NCBI RefSeq assembly: GCF_021559775.1 | Contig: NZ_CP056047.1 | Location: 3,369,501 to 3,433,500, forward strand | From: Gillisella vitis | Lineage (GTDB): Bacteria; Pseudomonadota; Alphaproteobacteria; Rhizobiales; Rhizobiaceae | DNA length: 64,000 nt | Direction of reading: 5' to 3' | Shown here: positions 16,432-24,879 of the stretch, piece by piece | How the letters are laid out: every line of letters begins with the position of its first letter | Numbering within the stretch: the first letter of the stretch is position 1 | Translations under genes and position numbers: made by a program | Notes under the pieces: generated by a model | Database searches by the model: none | The model's input: only the letters and a program-made list of their open reading frames with translations | Told to the model about the DNA's origin: nothing

Positions 16432-19400
16432 TTGTCTATTTCCAAGATCCTAGTTGCCAATCGCTCCGAAATCGCCATCCGCGTGTTTCGGGCTGCCAAT
16501 GAACTCGGCATAAAAACGGTCGCCATCTGGGCTGAGGAGGACAAGCTCTCCCTGCATCGCTTCAAGGCGGACGAAAGCTATCAGGTCGGTCGCGGCCCGC
16601 ATCTGAAGCGGGATCTCGGCCCGATCGAAAGCTATCTTTCCATTGAGGAAATCATCCGTGTCGCCAAACTGTCAGGCGCGGACGCCATCCATCCGGGCTA
16701 TGGCCTTCTGTCCGAAAGTCCTGAATTTGTCGATGCCTGTAACGATGCAGGTCTGATTTTCATCGGCCCGACCTCCGATACGATGCGGCAATTGGGCAAT
16801 AAGGTCGCCGCGCGCAATCTGGCGGTCGAAGTCGGCGTTCCCGTGGTGCCCGCCACCGAACCGCTGCCTGATGACATGGACACCGTGGCCAAAATGGCGG
16901 GCGAGATTGGCTATCCGCTGATGCTCAAGGCCTCCTGGGGCGGTGGCGGACGCGGCATGCGGGTGATCCGCTCCGAAAGCGATCTGGCCCGCGAAGTCAC
17001 GGAGGCCAAGCGCGAGGCAAAGGCCGCCTTTGGCAAGGATGAAGTCTATCTGGAAAAGCTGGTGGAAAATGCCCGCCATGTCGAAAGCCAGATCCTCGGC
17101 GATACCCATGGCAATGCCGTGCATCTGTTTGAACGCGATTGCTCGGTGCAGCGCCGCAACCAGAAAGTCGTGGAACGGGCACCCGCCCCCTATCTTTCCG
17201 AGGAGCAGCGCCAGGAACTTGCCGCCTATTCGCTGAAAATTGCCAGAGCCACCGGCTATATCGGTGCCGGCACCGTCGAATATCTGATGGATGCCGATAC
17301 TGGAAAATTCTACTTCATCGAGGTCAACCCGCGCATTCAGGTGGAGCATACCGTCACCGAAGTGGTGACCGGTATCGACATCGTCAAGGCGCAGATCCAT
17401 ATCCTGGAAGGCTTTGCGATCGGCACGCCGGAATCGGGTGTTCCCCGCCAAGAAGACATCCGCCTGCATGGCCATGCCCTGCAATGCCGGGTCACGACCG
17501 AGGACCCGGAGCATAATTTCATTCCCGATTACGGCCGCATCACCGCCTATCGCTCGGCGGCAGGTTTCGGCATCCGGCTCGATGGCGGCACCGCCTATAC
17601 CGGCGCGATCATCACCCGTTTTTATGATCCGCTGTTGGTGAAAGTGACAGCTGCTGGCGCTTCGCCACAGGAAGCGATTAGCCGGATGGATCGGGCGCTG
17701 CGCGAATTCCGTATCCGCGGTGTCGCCACCAATCTCACCTTCCTCGAAGCGATCATCGGCCATCCGAAATTTCGCAACAATACCTATACGACACGCTTCA
17801 TCGATACCACGCCGGAACTGTTCGCCCAGGTCAAGCGCCAGGACCGGGCAACCAAGCTGCTGACCTATCTGGCCGACGTCACCGTCAACGGCCACCCGGA
17901 AACCAAGGGCCGTCCCAAGCCCTCGGACAAGGCGGCAAAGCCAGTCATTCCCTATATCGATGCCGGTATCACCGATGGCACCAAGCAGAAGCTTGATGCG
18001 CTGGGGCCAAAGGGCTTTGCCGAGTGGATGCGCAACGAACCGCGTGTGCTGCTGACCGACACGACCATGCGCGACGGCCATCAATCGCTGCTGGCCACCC
18101 GGATGCGCACAAATGACATTGCCCGGATCGCCAGCGTCTACGCCCGCGCCCTGCCCAATCTACTCTCGCTGGAATGCTGGGGCGGCGCGACCTTTGACGT
18201 GTCCATGCGGTTCCTGACAGAAGATCCGTGGGAGAGGCTGGCACTGATCCGCGAAGGCGCACCCAACCTGCTGCTGCAAATGCTGCTACGCGGCGCAAAC
18301 GGTGTCGGCTATACCAATTACCCCGACAATGTCGTCAAATATTTTGTCCGCCAAGCGGCAAAGGGCGGCATCGACCTGTTCCGGGTGTTCGATTGCCTGA
18401 ACTGGGTCGATAATATGCGCGTCTCCATGGATGCCGTGCAGGAAGAAAACAAGCTGTGCGAGGCCGCAATCTGCTATACCGGCGATCTCCTGAACAGCGC
18501 CCGACCGAAATACGACCTGAAATATTATACGGCTCTCGCCGCCGAACTGGAAAAAGCAGGCGCCCATATCATTGCCGTCAAGGATATGGCCGGATTGCTC
18601 AAGCCCGCTGCCGCGAAAGTCTTGTTCAAGGCGTTGCGTGAGGCGACCAGCCTGCCGATCCATTTCCACACCCATGACACATCGGGTATTTCAGCCGCCA
18701 CTGTGCTGGCAGCCATTGATGCCGGTGTTGATGCCGTGGATGCCGCCATGGATGCGCTGTCGGGCAATACGTCCCAGCCCTGCCTGGGCTCAATTGTCGA
18801 AGCCTTGGCCGGAACCGAGCGCGACCCGGGGCTCGACCCGGAATGGATCCGTCGCATTTCCTTCTATTGGGAAGCGGTGCGCGGCCAATATGCGGCCTTC
18901 GAAAGCGACCTCAAGGGACCAGCCTCAGAAGTCTATCTGCATGAAATGCCAGGCGGCCAGTTCACCAACCTGAAGGAACAGGCCCGTTCGCTGGGGCTGG
19001 AAACCCGCTGGCACGAGGTGGCGCAGACCTATGCAGACGTCAACCAGATGTTCGGTGACATCGTCAAAGTCACGCCGTCTTCCAAGGTGGTGGGCGACAT
19101 GGCGCTGATGATGGTGGCGCAAGATCTGACGGTGGACGATGTCGAGAATCCGGATAAGGACATTGCCTTCCCCGATTCGGTCGTCTCGATGCTGAAGGGT
19201 GATCTCGGCCAACCACCCGGCGGCTGGCCACAGAGCTTGCAAAAGAAGGCATTGAAGGGCGAAAAGCCGTATACGGCTGTGCCGGGCTCACTTTTACCGC
19301 CCGCCGATCTCGATGCCGAACGCAAGACCATCGAGGACAAGCTGGAGCGCAGTGTCAGTGATTTCGAATTCGCGTCCTACCTGATGTATCCGAAGGTGTT

Positions 19401-19893
19401 CACCGATTTCGCCCTGGCCTCCGATACCTATGGCCCGGTCTCGGTCCTGCCGACCCATTCCTATTTCTACGGCATGGGCGATGGCGAGGAATTGTTTGCC
19501 GAAATCGAAAAAGGCAAGACACTTGTCATCGTCAATCAGGCAGCCAGTGCTCCCGATGCCCAGGGTCTGGTGACGATGTTTTTCGAGCTGAACGGTCAGC
19601 CGCGCCGTATCAAGGTGCCGGACCGCAGCCATGGAGCCTCCGGGGCCGCCGCCCGCCGCAAGGCGGAGGCCGCCAATGCCGCACATATCGGCGCACCGAT
19701 GCCTGGTGTCATCTCGCGGGTCTTCGTCGCGGCCGGACAGGCCGTGAAAGCCGGAGACGTGCTGCTGTCCATCGAAGCGATGAAGATGGAAACCGCGCTG
19801 CATGCCGAACGCGATGGCAAGATTGCCGAAGTGCTGGTGAAAGCCGGTGACCAGATCGACGCCAAGGACCTGCTGATCGGCCTTGAGGCATAA
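16432..19893 (+). CDS. pyc: Pyruvate carboxylase
   Basis: Single-chain anaplerotic enzyme (1,153 aa) making oxaloacetate from pyruvate, bicarbonate and ATP. Domains seen in order: biotin carboxylase (about 1-450, opening ISKILVANRSEIAIRVFRA, with EVNPRIQVEHTVTE), HMGL-like carboxyltransferase (about 540-810, TDTTMRDGHQSLLATRMRT), the conserved PYC/OADA region, and a C-terminal biotinyl domain with EAMKMET, the biotinylated lysine being about residue 1118. The start is TTG at 16432, backed by a strong AGGAGG five bases upstream; the conserved domain begins at once, so no other start fits. It is followed by a composite palindromic repeat. Confidence 0.97.
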   Translation: MSISKILVANRSEIAIRVFRAANELGIKTVAIWAEEDKLSLHRFKADESYQVGRGPHLKRDLGPIESYLSIEEIIRVAKLSGADAIHPGYGLLSESPEFVDACNDAGLIFIGPTSDTMRQLGNKVAARNLAVEVGVPVVPATEPLPDDMDTVAKMAGEIGYPLMLKASWGGGGRGMRVIRSESDLAREVTEAKREAKAAFGKDEVYLEKLVENARHVESQILGDTHGNAVHLFERDCSVQRRNQKVVERAPAPYLSEEQRQELAAYSLKIARATGYIGAGTVEYLMDADTGKFYFIEVNPRIQVEHTVTEVVTGIDIVKAQIHILEGFAIGTPESGVPRQEDIRLHGHALQCRVTTEDPEHNFIPDYGRITAYRSAAGFGIRLDGGTAYTGAIITRFYDPLLVKVTAAGASPQEAISRMDRALREFRIRGVATNLTFLEAIIGHPKFRNNTYTTRFIDTTPELFAQVKRQDRATKLLTYLADVTVNGHPETKGRPKPSDKAAKPVIPYIDAGITDGTKQKLDALGPKGFAEWMRNEPRVLLTDTTMRDGHQSLLATRMRTNDIARIASVYARALPNLLSLECWGGATFDVSMRFLTEDPWERLALIREGAPNLLLQMLLRGANGVGYTNYPDNVVKYFVRQAAKGGIDLFRVFDCLNWVDNMRVSMDAVQEENKLCEAAICYTGDLLNSARPKYDLKYYTALAAELEKAGAHIIAVKDMAGLLKPAAAKVLFKALREATSLPIHFHTHDTSGISAATVLAAIDAGVDAVDAAMDALSGNTSQPCLGSIVEALAGTERDPGLDPEWIRRISFYWEAVRGQYAAFESDLKGPASEVYLHEMPGGQFTNLKEQARSLGLETRWHEVAQTYADVNQMFGDIVKVTPSSKVVGDMALMMVAQDLTVDDVENPDKDIAFPDSVVSMLKGDLGQPPGGWPQSLQKKALKGEKPYTAVPGSLLPPADLDAERKTIEDKLERSVSDFEFASYLMYPKVFTDFALASDTYGPVSVLPTHSYFYGMGDGEELFAEIEKGKTLVIVNQAASAPDAQGLVTMFFELNGQPRRIKVPDRSHGASGAAARRKAEAANAAHIGAPMPGVISRVFVAAGQAVKAGDVLLSIEAMKMETALHAERDGKIAEVLVKAGDQIDAKDLLIGLEA

Positions 19894-19900
19894 CAAACTA

Positions 19901-20000
19901 CTGCATAATTCCTTAAATCAGAATCGATTTAAGGAGAAAATTATGTAGCAGATTCAAAGTATTACAGCGCCGTGCGTTTTATAAAACGCACGGCGCTGTA
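19901..20000. repeat. Composite palindromic intergenic element
   Basis: Two stem-loops in tandem. The first (19901-19948) has arms CTGCATAATTCCTTAAATC and GATTTAAGG-AGAAA-ATTATGTAG, paired with one internal bulge. The second (19963-20000) is a perfect 38-bp palindrome with half-site TACAGCGCCGTGCGTTTTA. The arrangement resembles, from memory, a palindromic repeat family scattered between genes in Rhizobium and Agrobacterium genomes; copy number could not be checked here. It may also end pyc transcription. A half-copy (TACAGCGCCGCGCAG) sits at 20527-20541. Confidence 0.7.
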
Positions 20001-20070
20001 GAGAGGTGGCGCGCCCATCAGGATGCGCCGCCCTTATCTTGGAAACTTTTTCTTCGAAATTTTGCAGACG

Positions 20071-20514
20071 TTACGACCGGTCGGCCATTCCATCATCAAC
20101 ACTTTCCTCGATCCGTTCCATATCATCATCGGAGAGGCCGAAATGATGACCGATCTCATGGATCAGCACATGGGTGACGATATCGCCCAGCGTTTCTTCA
20201 TTCTCAGCCCAATAATCGAGAATGGGGCGGCGATAGAGGGTGATCTTATTGGGCACCTCGCCGGTTTCCATGCTGAAACGCTCGGAAATGCCGCGCCCTT
20301 CGAACAGGCCCAACAGATCGAAAGGCGTTTCGAGGGCCATGTCTTCAAACACGTCGTCGGTGGGAAAATCGGCAATCTCGATGATCAGGTTTCCGGTCAG
20401 GTCCCGAAATTCCTTCGGTAAATTGCCGAAAGCTTCGATCGCCAGCGACTCGAACGTGCTGATTGTCGGCGCGTGTTTTTCGCGCCAGTCGTCGGATTGG
20501 TCTACCCGGGCCAT
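20071..20514 (-). CDS. Metallopeptidase family protein (zincin-like, DUF1025)
   Basis: Small cytosolic protein (147 aa) with a zincin motif HEIGHHFG at residues 119-126 in a helix, followed by an acidic tail (LSDDDMERIEES). Length and motif position fit the DUF1025 (possible zinc metallopeptidase) family, for which substrates are generally unknown. ATG 20514 is chosen because TAGGAG lies about five bases upstream; 27 codons of open frame further upstream are not supported. It stands alone between the palindromic element after pyc and the acs gene. Confidence 0.82.
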   Translation of the reverse strand: MARVDQSDDWREKHAPTISTFESLAIEAFGNLPKEFRDLTGNLIIEIADFPTDDVFEDMALETPFDLLGLFEGRGISERFSMETGEVPNKITLYRRPILDYWAENEETLGDIVTHVLIHEIGHHFGLSDDDMERIEESVDDGMADRS

Positions 20515-20846
20515 GGGAACTCCTACTACAGCGCCGCGCAGGACTGACATCGCGCACCCGCCATAACACTCGAATGGACTGTGGAGGCCTGTCACCGACC
20601 GGCTCGAAGGTCAGGTAAGGGTCGTTCCGCAGTAAGATCCCCCATATAGTCTGTTTAATTGCACTTTACGAGTGCCATTCAAAACCCGGCCAGTTCCGCT
20701 TGAAAATGCGGAAAATATGAACTGCCATTGAAGCCGACAGTTTATATTTCTTATTCGTTCAAGACGAGAATGCGTGAGCATCTTGGCGACTTGGTGAAGA
20801 GGGCGGAGAGACCCCGCCCCCTTTGCAAAACCTAAGAAAAATAGTC
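20515..20846. other. Intergenic region between metallopeptidase gene and acs
   Basis: About 330 bp with no gene. It holds the ribosome binding site of the metallopeptidase (20515-20530 side), a half-copy of the pyc-linked palindrome (20527-20541), and a G+C hairpin GGGCGG (20801-20806) / CCGCCC (20814-20819) just past the acs stop. That hairpin may end acs transcription, but its T-run is weak. Confidence 0.45.
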
Positions 20847-22802
20847 TCAGGCGGATGCTTTGTTCTGCCGGTTGGCAATCAGGTCATCGACAACACCAGG
20901 ATCGGCGAGCGTCGATGTGTCGCCGAGCGCACCAAAATCATCCTCGGCAATCTTGCGCAGGATGCGGCGCATGATCTTGCCGGAGCGGGTTTTCGGCAGG
21001 CCGGGAGCGAACTGAACCTTGTCGGGAGAGGCAATCGGGCCGATTTCGGAACGGACATGCTTGATCAACGTCTGGCGCAATTCCTCATTGCCCTCATGGC
21101 CCGCCATCAGTGTCACATAGCAATAGATGCCCTGACCCTTGATGCCATGCGGATAACCAACCACGGCGGCTTCCGAGACCAGATGATGCGAGACCAGTGC
21201 CGATTCCACCTCGGCAGTTCCCAGACGGTGGCCGGACACATTCAGCACGTCATCGACGCGACCGGTGATCCAGTAATAACCGTCCTCGTCACGACGGCAG
21301 CCGTCGCCGGTGAAATACTTGCCCTTATAGGTGGAAAAATAGGTCTGGACGAAGCGATTGTGGTCGCCGTAAATCGTCCGTGCCTGGCCCGGCCAGCTGT
21401 CGATCAGGCAGAGATTGCCATCGGCGGCCCCCTCCAGCACCTTGCCTTCATTGTCCACCAGCTCCGGCTTGACGCCGAAGAACGGCCGGGTCGCGGAACC
21501 GGGCTTGAGATCCGTGGCGCCGGGCAGGGGGCTAATGAGAATGCCACCGGTCTCGGTCTGCCACCAGGTATCGACAATCGGGCAGCGCTGATCGCCGACC
21601 ACATTATAATACCATTCCCAGGCCTCGGGATTGATCGGCTCACCCACCGAGCCAAGCAGCCGCAGGCTGGAGCGCGAGGAACGCTTGACGAAATCGTCTC
21701 CGGCCCCCATCAGCGAGCGGATAGCGGTGGGCGCGGTATAGAAAATATTGACCTTGTGCTTGTCGATGATTTCCCAGAATCGTCCCTGATCAGGGAAATT
21801 GGGCACGCCCTCGAACATCAGTGTCGTGGCGCAATTGGCCAGCGGCCCATAGACGATGTAGGAATGGCCCGTCACCCAGCCCACATCCGCCGAGCACCAG
21901 AATATCTCGCCATCCTTGTAGTCGAACACATATTCGTGGGTCATCGCCGCATAGACGAGATAACCACCCGTCGTGTGCAGCACGCCCTTTGGCTTGCCGG
22001 TGGAGCCGGACGTGTAGAGAATGAACAGCGGATCTTCCGCCTTCATCTTCACCGGTGGGCAATCCGGCTTCACCTTGGCGATTTCCTGATGATACCAGAG
22101 ATCGCGCCCCGGAGCCCAGCCAACCTTGCCGCCGGTACGGCGGACCACCAACACCTTGTTGACGATGACATACTGTTTTGCGGCAATGTCGATGGCGACA
22201 TCGGTATTTTCCTTGAGGGCCACCGGCTTGCCACCGCGCACCCCCTCGTCGCAGGTGATCACGAAGGTCGATTCGCAATCGACGATCCGGCCAGCCAGCG
22301 CTTCAGGCGAAAACCCGCCAAACACCACCGAATGCACCGCACCGATGCGGGCGCAGGCCAGCATGGCATAGGTCGCCTCCGGAACCATCGGCATGTAGAT
22401 GGTGACGCGGTCGCCCTTCTTGACACCATGCGCTTTCAGCACATTGGCAAGCCGGCAAACATTGTCATAAAGCTGGTTGTAGGTGATCCGCTTGTCGATA
22501 TAGGGATTATCCCCTTCCCAGATGATCGCCGTGCGCTCACCGTGGGTTTTCAGGTGCCGGTCGATACAATTGTAGGAGACATTGGTCAGCCCGTCCTCGA
22601 ACCATTTGATCGGCACCTTGCCTTTGAAACTGGTGTTCTTGGCTTTGGTATAGGGCTTGAACCAATCGATCCGCTTGCCGTGCTTGGACCAGAATTTCTC
22701 CGGCTCCTCAATGCTTTCCTCGTACCATTTCAGGTATTTGTCGTTATCGATCAAAGCCTGGGCCTTGGCGGCCTTTAAAACGGGATAGGTCTTCGCAGAC
22801 AT
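20847..22802 (-). CDS. acs: Acetyl-CoA synthetase
   Basis: AMP-forming acetate-CoA ligase (651 aa), which activates acetate to acetyl-CoA. Visible motifs: adenylate-forming signature [53 protein letters not shown] (in parts), and the C-terminal [11 protein letters not shown] whose Lys is the usual acetylation-controlled catalytic residue. ATG 22802 is chosen because AGGAGG lies five bases upstream and the length then matches the family; 25 further open codons upstream are not needed. It is divergent from trcR across a 289-bp gap. Confidence 0.97.
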   Translation of the reverse strand: MSAKTYPVLKAAKAQALIDNDKYLKWYEESIEEPEKFWSKHGKRIDWFKPYTKAKNTSFKGKVPIKWFEDGLTNVSYNCIDRHLKTHGERTAIIWEGDNPYIDKRITYNQLYDNVCRLANVLKAHGVKKGDRVTIYMPMVPEATYAMLACARIGAVHSVVFGGFSPEALAGRIVDCESTFVITCDEGVRGGKPVALKENTDVAIDIAAKQYVIVNKVLVVRRTGGKVGWAPGRDLWYHQEIAKVKPDCPPVKMKAEDPLFILYTSGSTGKPKGVLHTTGGYLVYAAMTHEYVFDYKDGEIFWCSADVGWVTGHSYIVYGPLANCATTLMFEGVPNFPDQGRFWEIIDKHKVNIFYTAPTAIRSLMGAGDDFVKRSSRSSLRLLGSVGEPINPEAWEWYYNVVGDQRCPIVDTWWQTETGGILISPLPGATDLKPGSATRPFFGVKPELVDNEGKVLEGAADGNLCLIDSWPGQARTIYGDHNRFVQTYFSTYKGKYFTGDGCRRDEDGYYWITGRVDDVLNVSGHRLGTAEVESALVSHHLVSEAAVVGYPHGIKGQGIYCYVTLMAGHEGNEELRQTLIKHVRSEIGPIASPDKVQFAPGLPKTRSGKIMRRILRKIAEDDFGALGDTSTLADPGVVDDLIANRQNKASA

Positions 22803-23091
22803 GAAATCCTCCTGATGTGACGCAGCCATGACAGGCTGCGGAGAGCTCCTCACCTCTCTCAACATGCGACCTGGCATGATGCGGTGCAGTGGCTCTGCAT
22901 CATGATATAGGTGTCATACTGCCAATTCTTATCAGGTCGCCACATGGCGGCAATTAGACAAAGGTCATTTGTCTTTCAAAGAATTGCATTTCTGCGTCAA
23001 CCGGCGTATATAGCCGGTGATTTCCCGGAAATTCTGGTTGTATCCACGGCTCGCGCCCGACGGCGCGTACCTACAGAAGGATTGTAATTGC
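22803..23091. promoter_or_regulatory. Divergent promoter region acs / trcR
   Basis: Shared upstream region of two divergent genes. Two inverted repeats stand out: GACAAA...TTTGTC near 22957-22973 and ACCGGC-N7-GCCGGT at 23000-23018. Both are possible operators or leader hairpins. No promoter hexamers were assigned with confidence. Confidence 0.4.
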
Positions 23092-23787
23092 ATGGCCCAG
23101 ACACTGCTTATGCCAAAGGCAACGGCCGTATGGCTCGTAGACAATACGGCGCTGTCATTCGAGCAGATCGCCCAGTTCTGCAAGCTGCACCCGCTTGAGG
23201 TAAAAGCCATTGCCGATGGCGAAGCCGCGCAAGGCATCAAGGGTCTTGATCCCATTGCCACCGGCCAGCTTTCCCGCGACGAGATCGCGCGCGGCGAAAA
23301 AGACATTGCCCACAAGTTGAAGATTTCCGAGCCGAAGGTGCGCGTGCCTGATTCGAAGCGCCGTGGCCCCCGCTATACGCCGGTCTCCAAGCGTCAGGAC
23401 CGCCCGAACGCCATTCTCTGGCTGGTGCGCAATCATCCTGAGCTGAAGGATGCGCAGATTTCCCGGCTGGTCGGCACCACCAAGAGCACGATCGAGCAGA
23501 TCCGCGACCGCAGCCACTGGAATTCGGCCAATCTCGCCCCAATGGACCCGGTGACGCTTGGCCTGTGCAGCCAGATCGATCTGGACATGGAAGTGGAAAA
23601 GGCCTCGAAGGGCCGGCCTCTGCCGACCGCTGCCGAGCTGGGCGCCACCCTGCAATCGGCTTCGCAGACCGAACATCTCGATTTCTACGCCCAGGAAGAG
23701 GAAAAGGAAATCGACGCCAATGCCGTGTTCAAGAAGCTGCAATCGCTGAAATCGACCACTCCCGAAGAAGAAGACGATCAGTATTGA
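23092..23787 (+). CDS. trcR: Cell-cycle transcriptional regulator TrcR (DUF1013)
   Basis: Protein of 231 aa matching the alphaproteobacterial DUF1013 family, now annotated as cell-cycle regulator TrcR. It starts MAQTLLMPKATAVWLVDNTALSFEQIA and has two helix-turn-helix-like segments (about residues 20-45, and 105-140 with ILWLVRNHPELKDAQISRLVGTTKSTI), followed by an acidic tail ending EEEDDQY. ATG 23092 is chosen because the family starts here and AGAAGG lies upstream; an extra 25 upstream codons are open but poor. A strong terminator follows. Family membership is firm; the role is taken from the family. Confidence 0.85.
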   Translation: MAQTLLMPKATAVWLVDNTALSFEQIAQFCKLHPLEVKAIADGEAAQGIKGLDPIATGQLSRDEIARGEKDIAHKLKISEPKVRVPDSKRRGPRYTPVSKRQDRPNAILWLVRNHPELKDAQISRLVGTTKSTIEQIRDRSHWNSANLAPMDPVTLGLCSQIDLDMEVEKASKGRPLPTAAELGATLQSASQTEHLDFYAQEEEKEIDANAVFKKLQSLKSTTPEEEDDQY

Positions 23788-23813
23788 TCCTCAGCTTTCA
23801 TTGTGGAAAATTC

Positions 23814-23844
23814 AAACCCCGGTGGCTCCGCCCCGGGGTTTTAT
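23814..23844 (+). terminator. Intrinsic terminator of trcR
   Basis: Nine-bp perfect stem AAACCCCGG (23814-23822) / CCGGGGTTT (23833-23841) with a 10-nt loop, ending in a short T-run. Confidence 0.85.
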
Positions 23845-23883
23845 TCTGCGGGTTTTATTGGTGAAATCACCAGCACTTACAGT

Positions 23884-24015
23884 CTGTTCAAGAATTGCTG
23901 CTGGCCTGGCGAAAATGGTGATTTCGAGAACCGGAACGGAGCGTACTTAAGGTACGTGAGTACCGGAAGCGGAGAAATTGCCATTTGCAGACGGCCAGCG
24001 GCGATTATTGAACGG
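23884..24015. repeat. Long imperfect inverted repeat (about 130 bp)
   Basis: Outer arms 23884-23906 and 23993-24015 are inverted copies matching at 19 of 23 positions. Inside them AAATGG..ATTTC and its inverse GAAATTGCCATTT, then ACCGG/CCGG, also pair, and the centre holds GTACTTAAGGTAC. The whole could fold as one long hairpin. It fills most of the trcR-yggS gap and ends just before the yggS stop codon. It resembles the mosaic palindromic elements (RIME-like) known from rhizobia, but identity was not checked. Confidence 0.65.
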
Positions 24016-24019
24016 GCTG

Positions 24020-24679
24020 TCAGCGATGGCCGAAAATCGCCGATCCAACCCGCACGCTGGTCGCGCCGAAAGCAATTGCGGTTTCGTAATCGCCGGACAT
24101 GCCCATCGACAAGCGCGAAACGCCGCATTCCCCGGCAAGTTTTGCCAGAAGAGCGAAATGCGGACCAGGATTTTCCTCCGCAGGCGGAATGCACATCAAG
24201 CCCTCGATCTCCAGACCGAGTTCAGAGCGACAAAGATCAACAAAAGCCTTGGTTTCCTGCGGGGCAATACCCGCCTTTTGCGGCTCCAAGCCGGTATTGA
24301 CCTGCACATAAAGCCGCAGCTGCCGGCCCTGCTTGACCATTTCCTCGGCCAGCGCGCGCGCGATCTTTTCCCGGTCCACCGTCTCAATCACATCGAACAG
24401 CGCCACGGCTTCCGCTGCCTTGTTGGATTGCAAAGGTCCGATCAAATGCAGCTCGATCCCAGGTGTTTCGGCTTTCAGCTCCGGCCATTTTCCTTGTGAT
24501 TCCTGCACCCGGTTTTCACCAAACACCCGCTGGCCATGCAGGATGACCGGGCGGATCGCCTCCGCATCGAAGGTTTTGGAAACGGCGACCAGCGTCACCG
24601 CCTCCGGGGTCCGATCGGCTTCGTGGGCCGCAGCGGCGATCCGGGTCCGTACCTCATCCAGTCGTTCTTCAATGGTCAT
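24020..24679 (-). CDS. yggS: YggS family pyridoxal phosphate-binding protein
   Basis: PLP homeostasis protein of 219 aa in the YggS/PROSC family (alanine-racemase-like barrel without known catalysis). Seen: TLVAVSKTFDAEAI with the PLP-binding Lys, FGENRVQE, HLIGPLQSNKA, VNTGLEPQKAG, LSMGMSGDYETAIAFGATSVRVGSAIFG at the C-terminus (in parts). ATG 24679 opens the conserved domain; 43 additional open codons upstream are not family-like. It is divergent from leuS. Its 3' end abuts a long inverted repeat. Confidence 0.93.
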   Translation of the reverse strand: MTIEERLDEVRTRIAAAAHEADRTPEAVTLVAVSKTFDAEAIRPVILHGQRVFGENRVQESQGKWPELKAETPGIELHLIGPLQSNKAAEAVALFDVIETVDREKIARALAEEMVKQGRQLRLYVQVNTGLEPQKAGIAPQETKAFVDLCRSELGLEIEGLMCIPPAEENPGPHFALLAKLAGECGVSRLSMGMSGDYETAIAFGATSVRVGSAIFGHR

Positions 24680-24879
24680 TGCCAGCAATCCGTATTTTGA
24701 AATTCCGCCTGTTTTCGCGGCACTGGCCGCGAAAGGCAAGAGCCTTGCAAGCGCATTATAGGCACCACAGCAAGGAATGCGTCCCAGGATGGCCCGATTC
24801 CGGCGCAAAACCTTGACGCTAGAGCTGTTTCATGGTGAAGGTCCACCCAAATTTTCAAGCAATCCGGACGTAGCATCCC

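Noticed and set aside
20823..22778. Plus-strand open frame of 651 codons opposite acs
   Set aside because: Antisense shadow of acs; acs has full motifs and AGGAGG. The mirror frame has no family resemblance.
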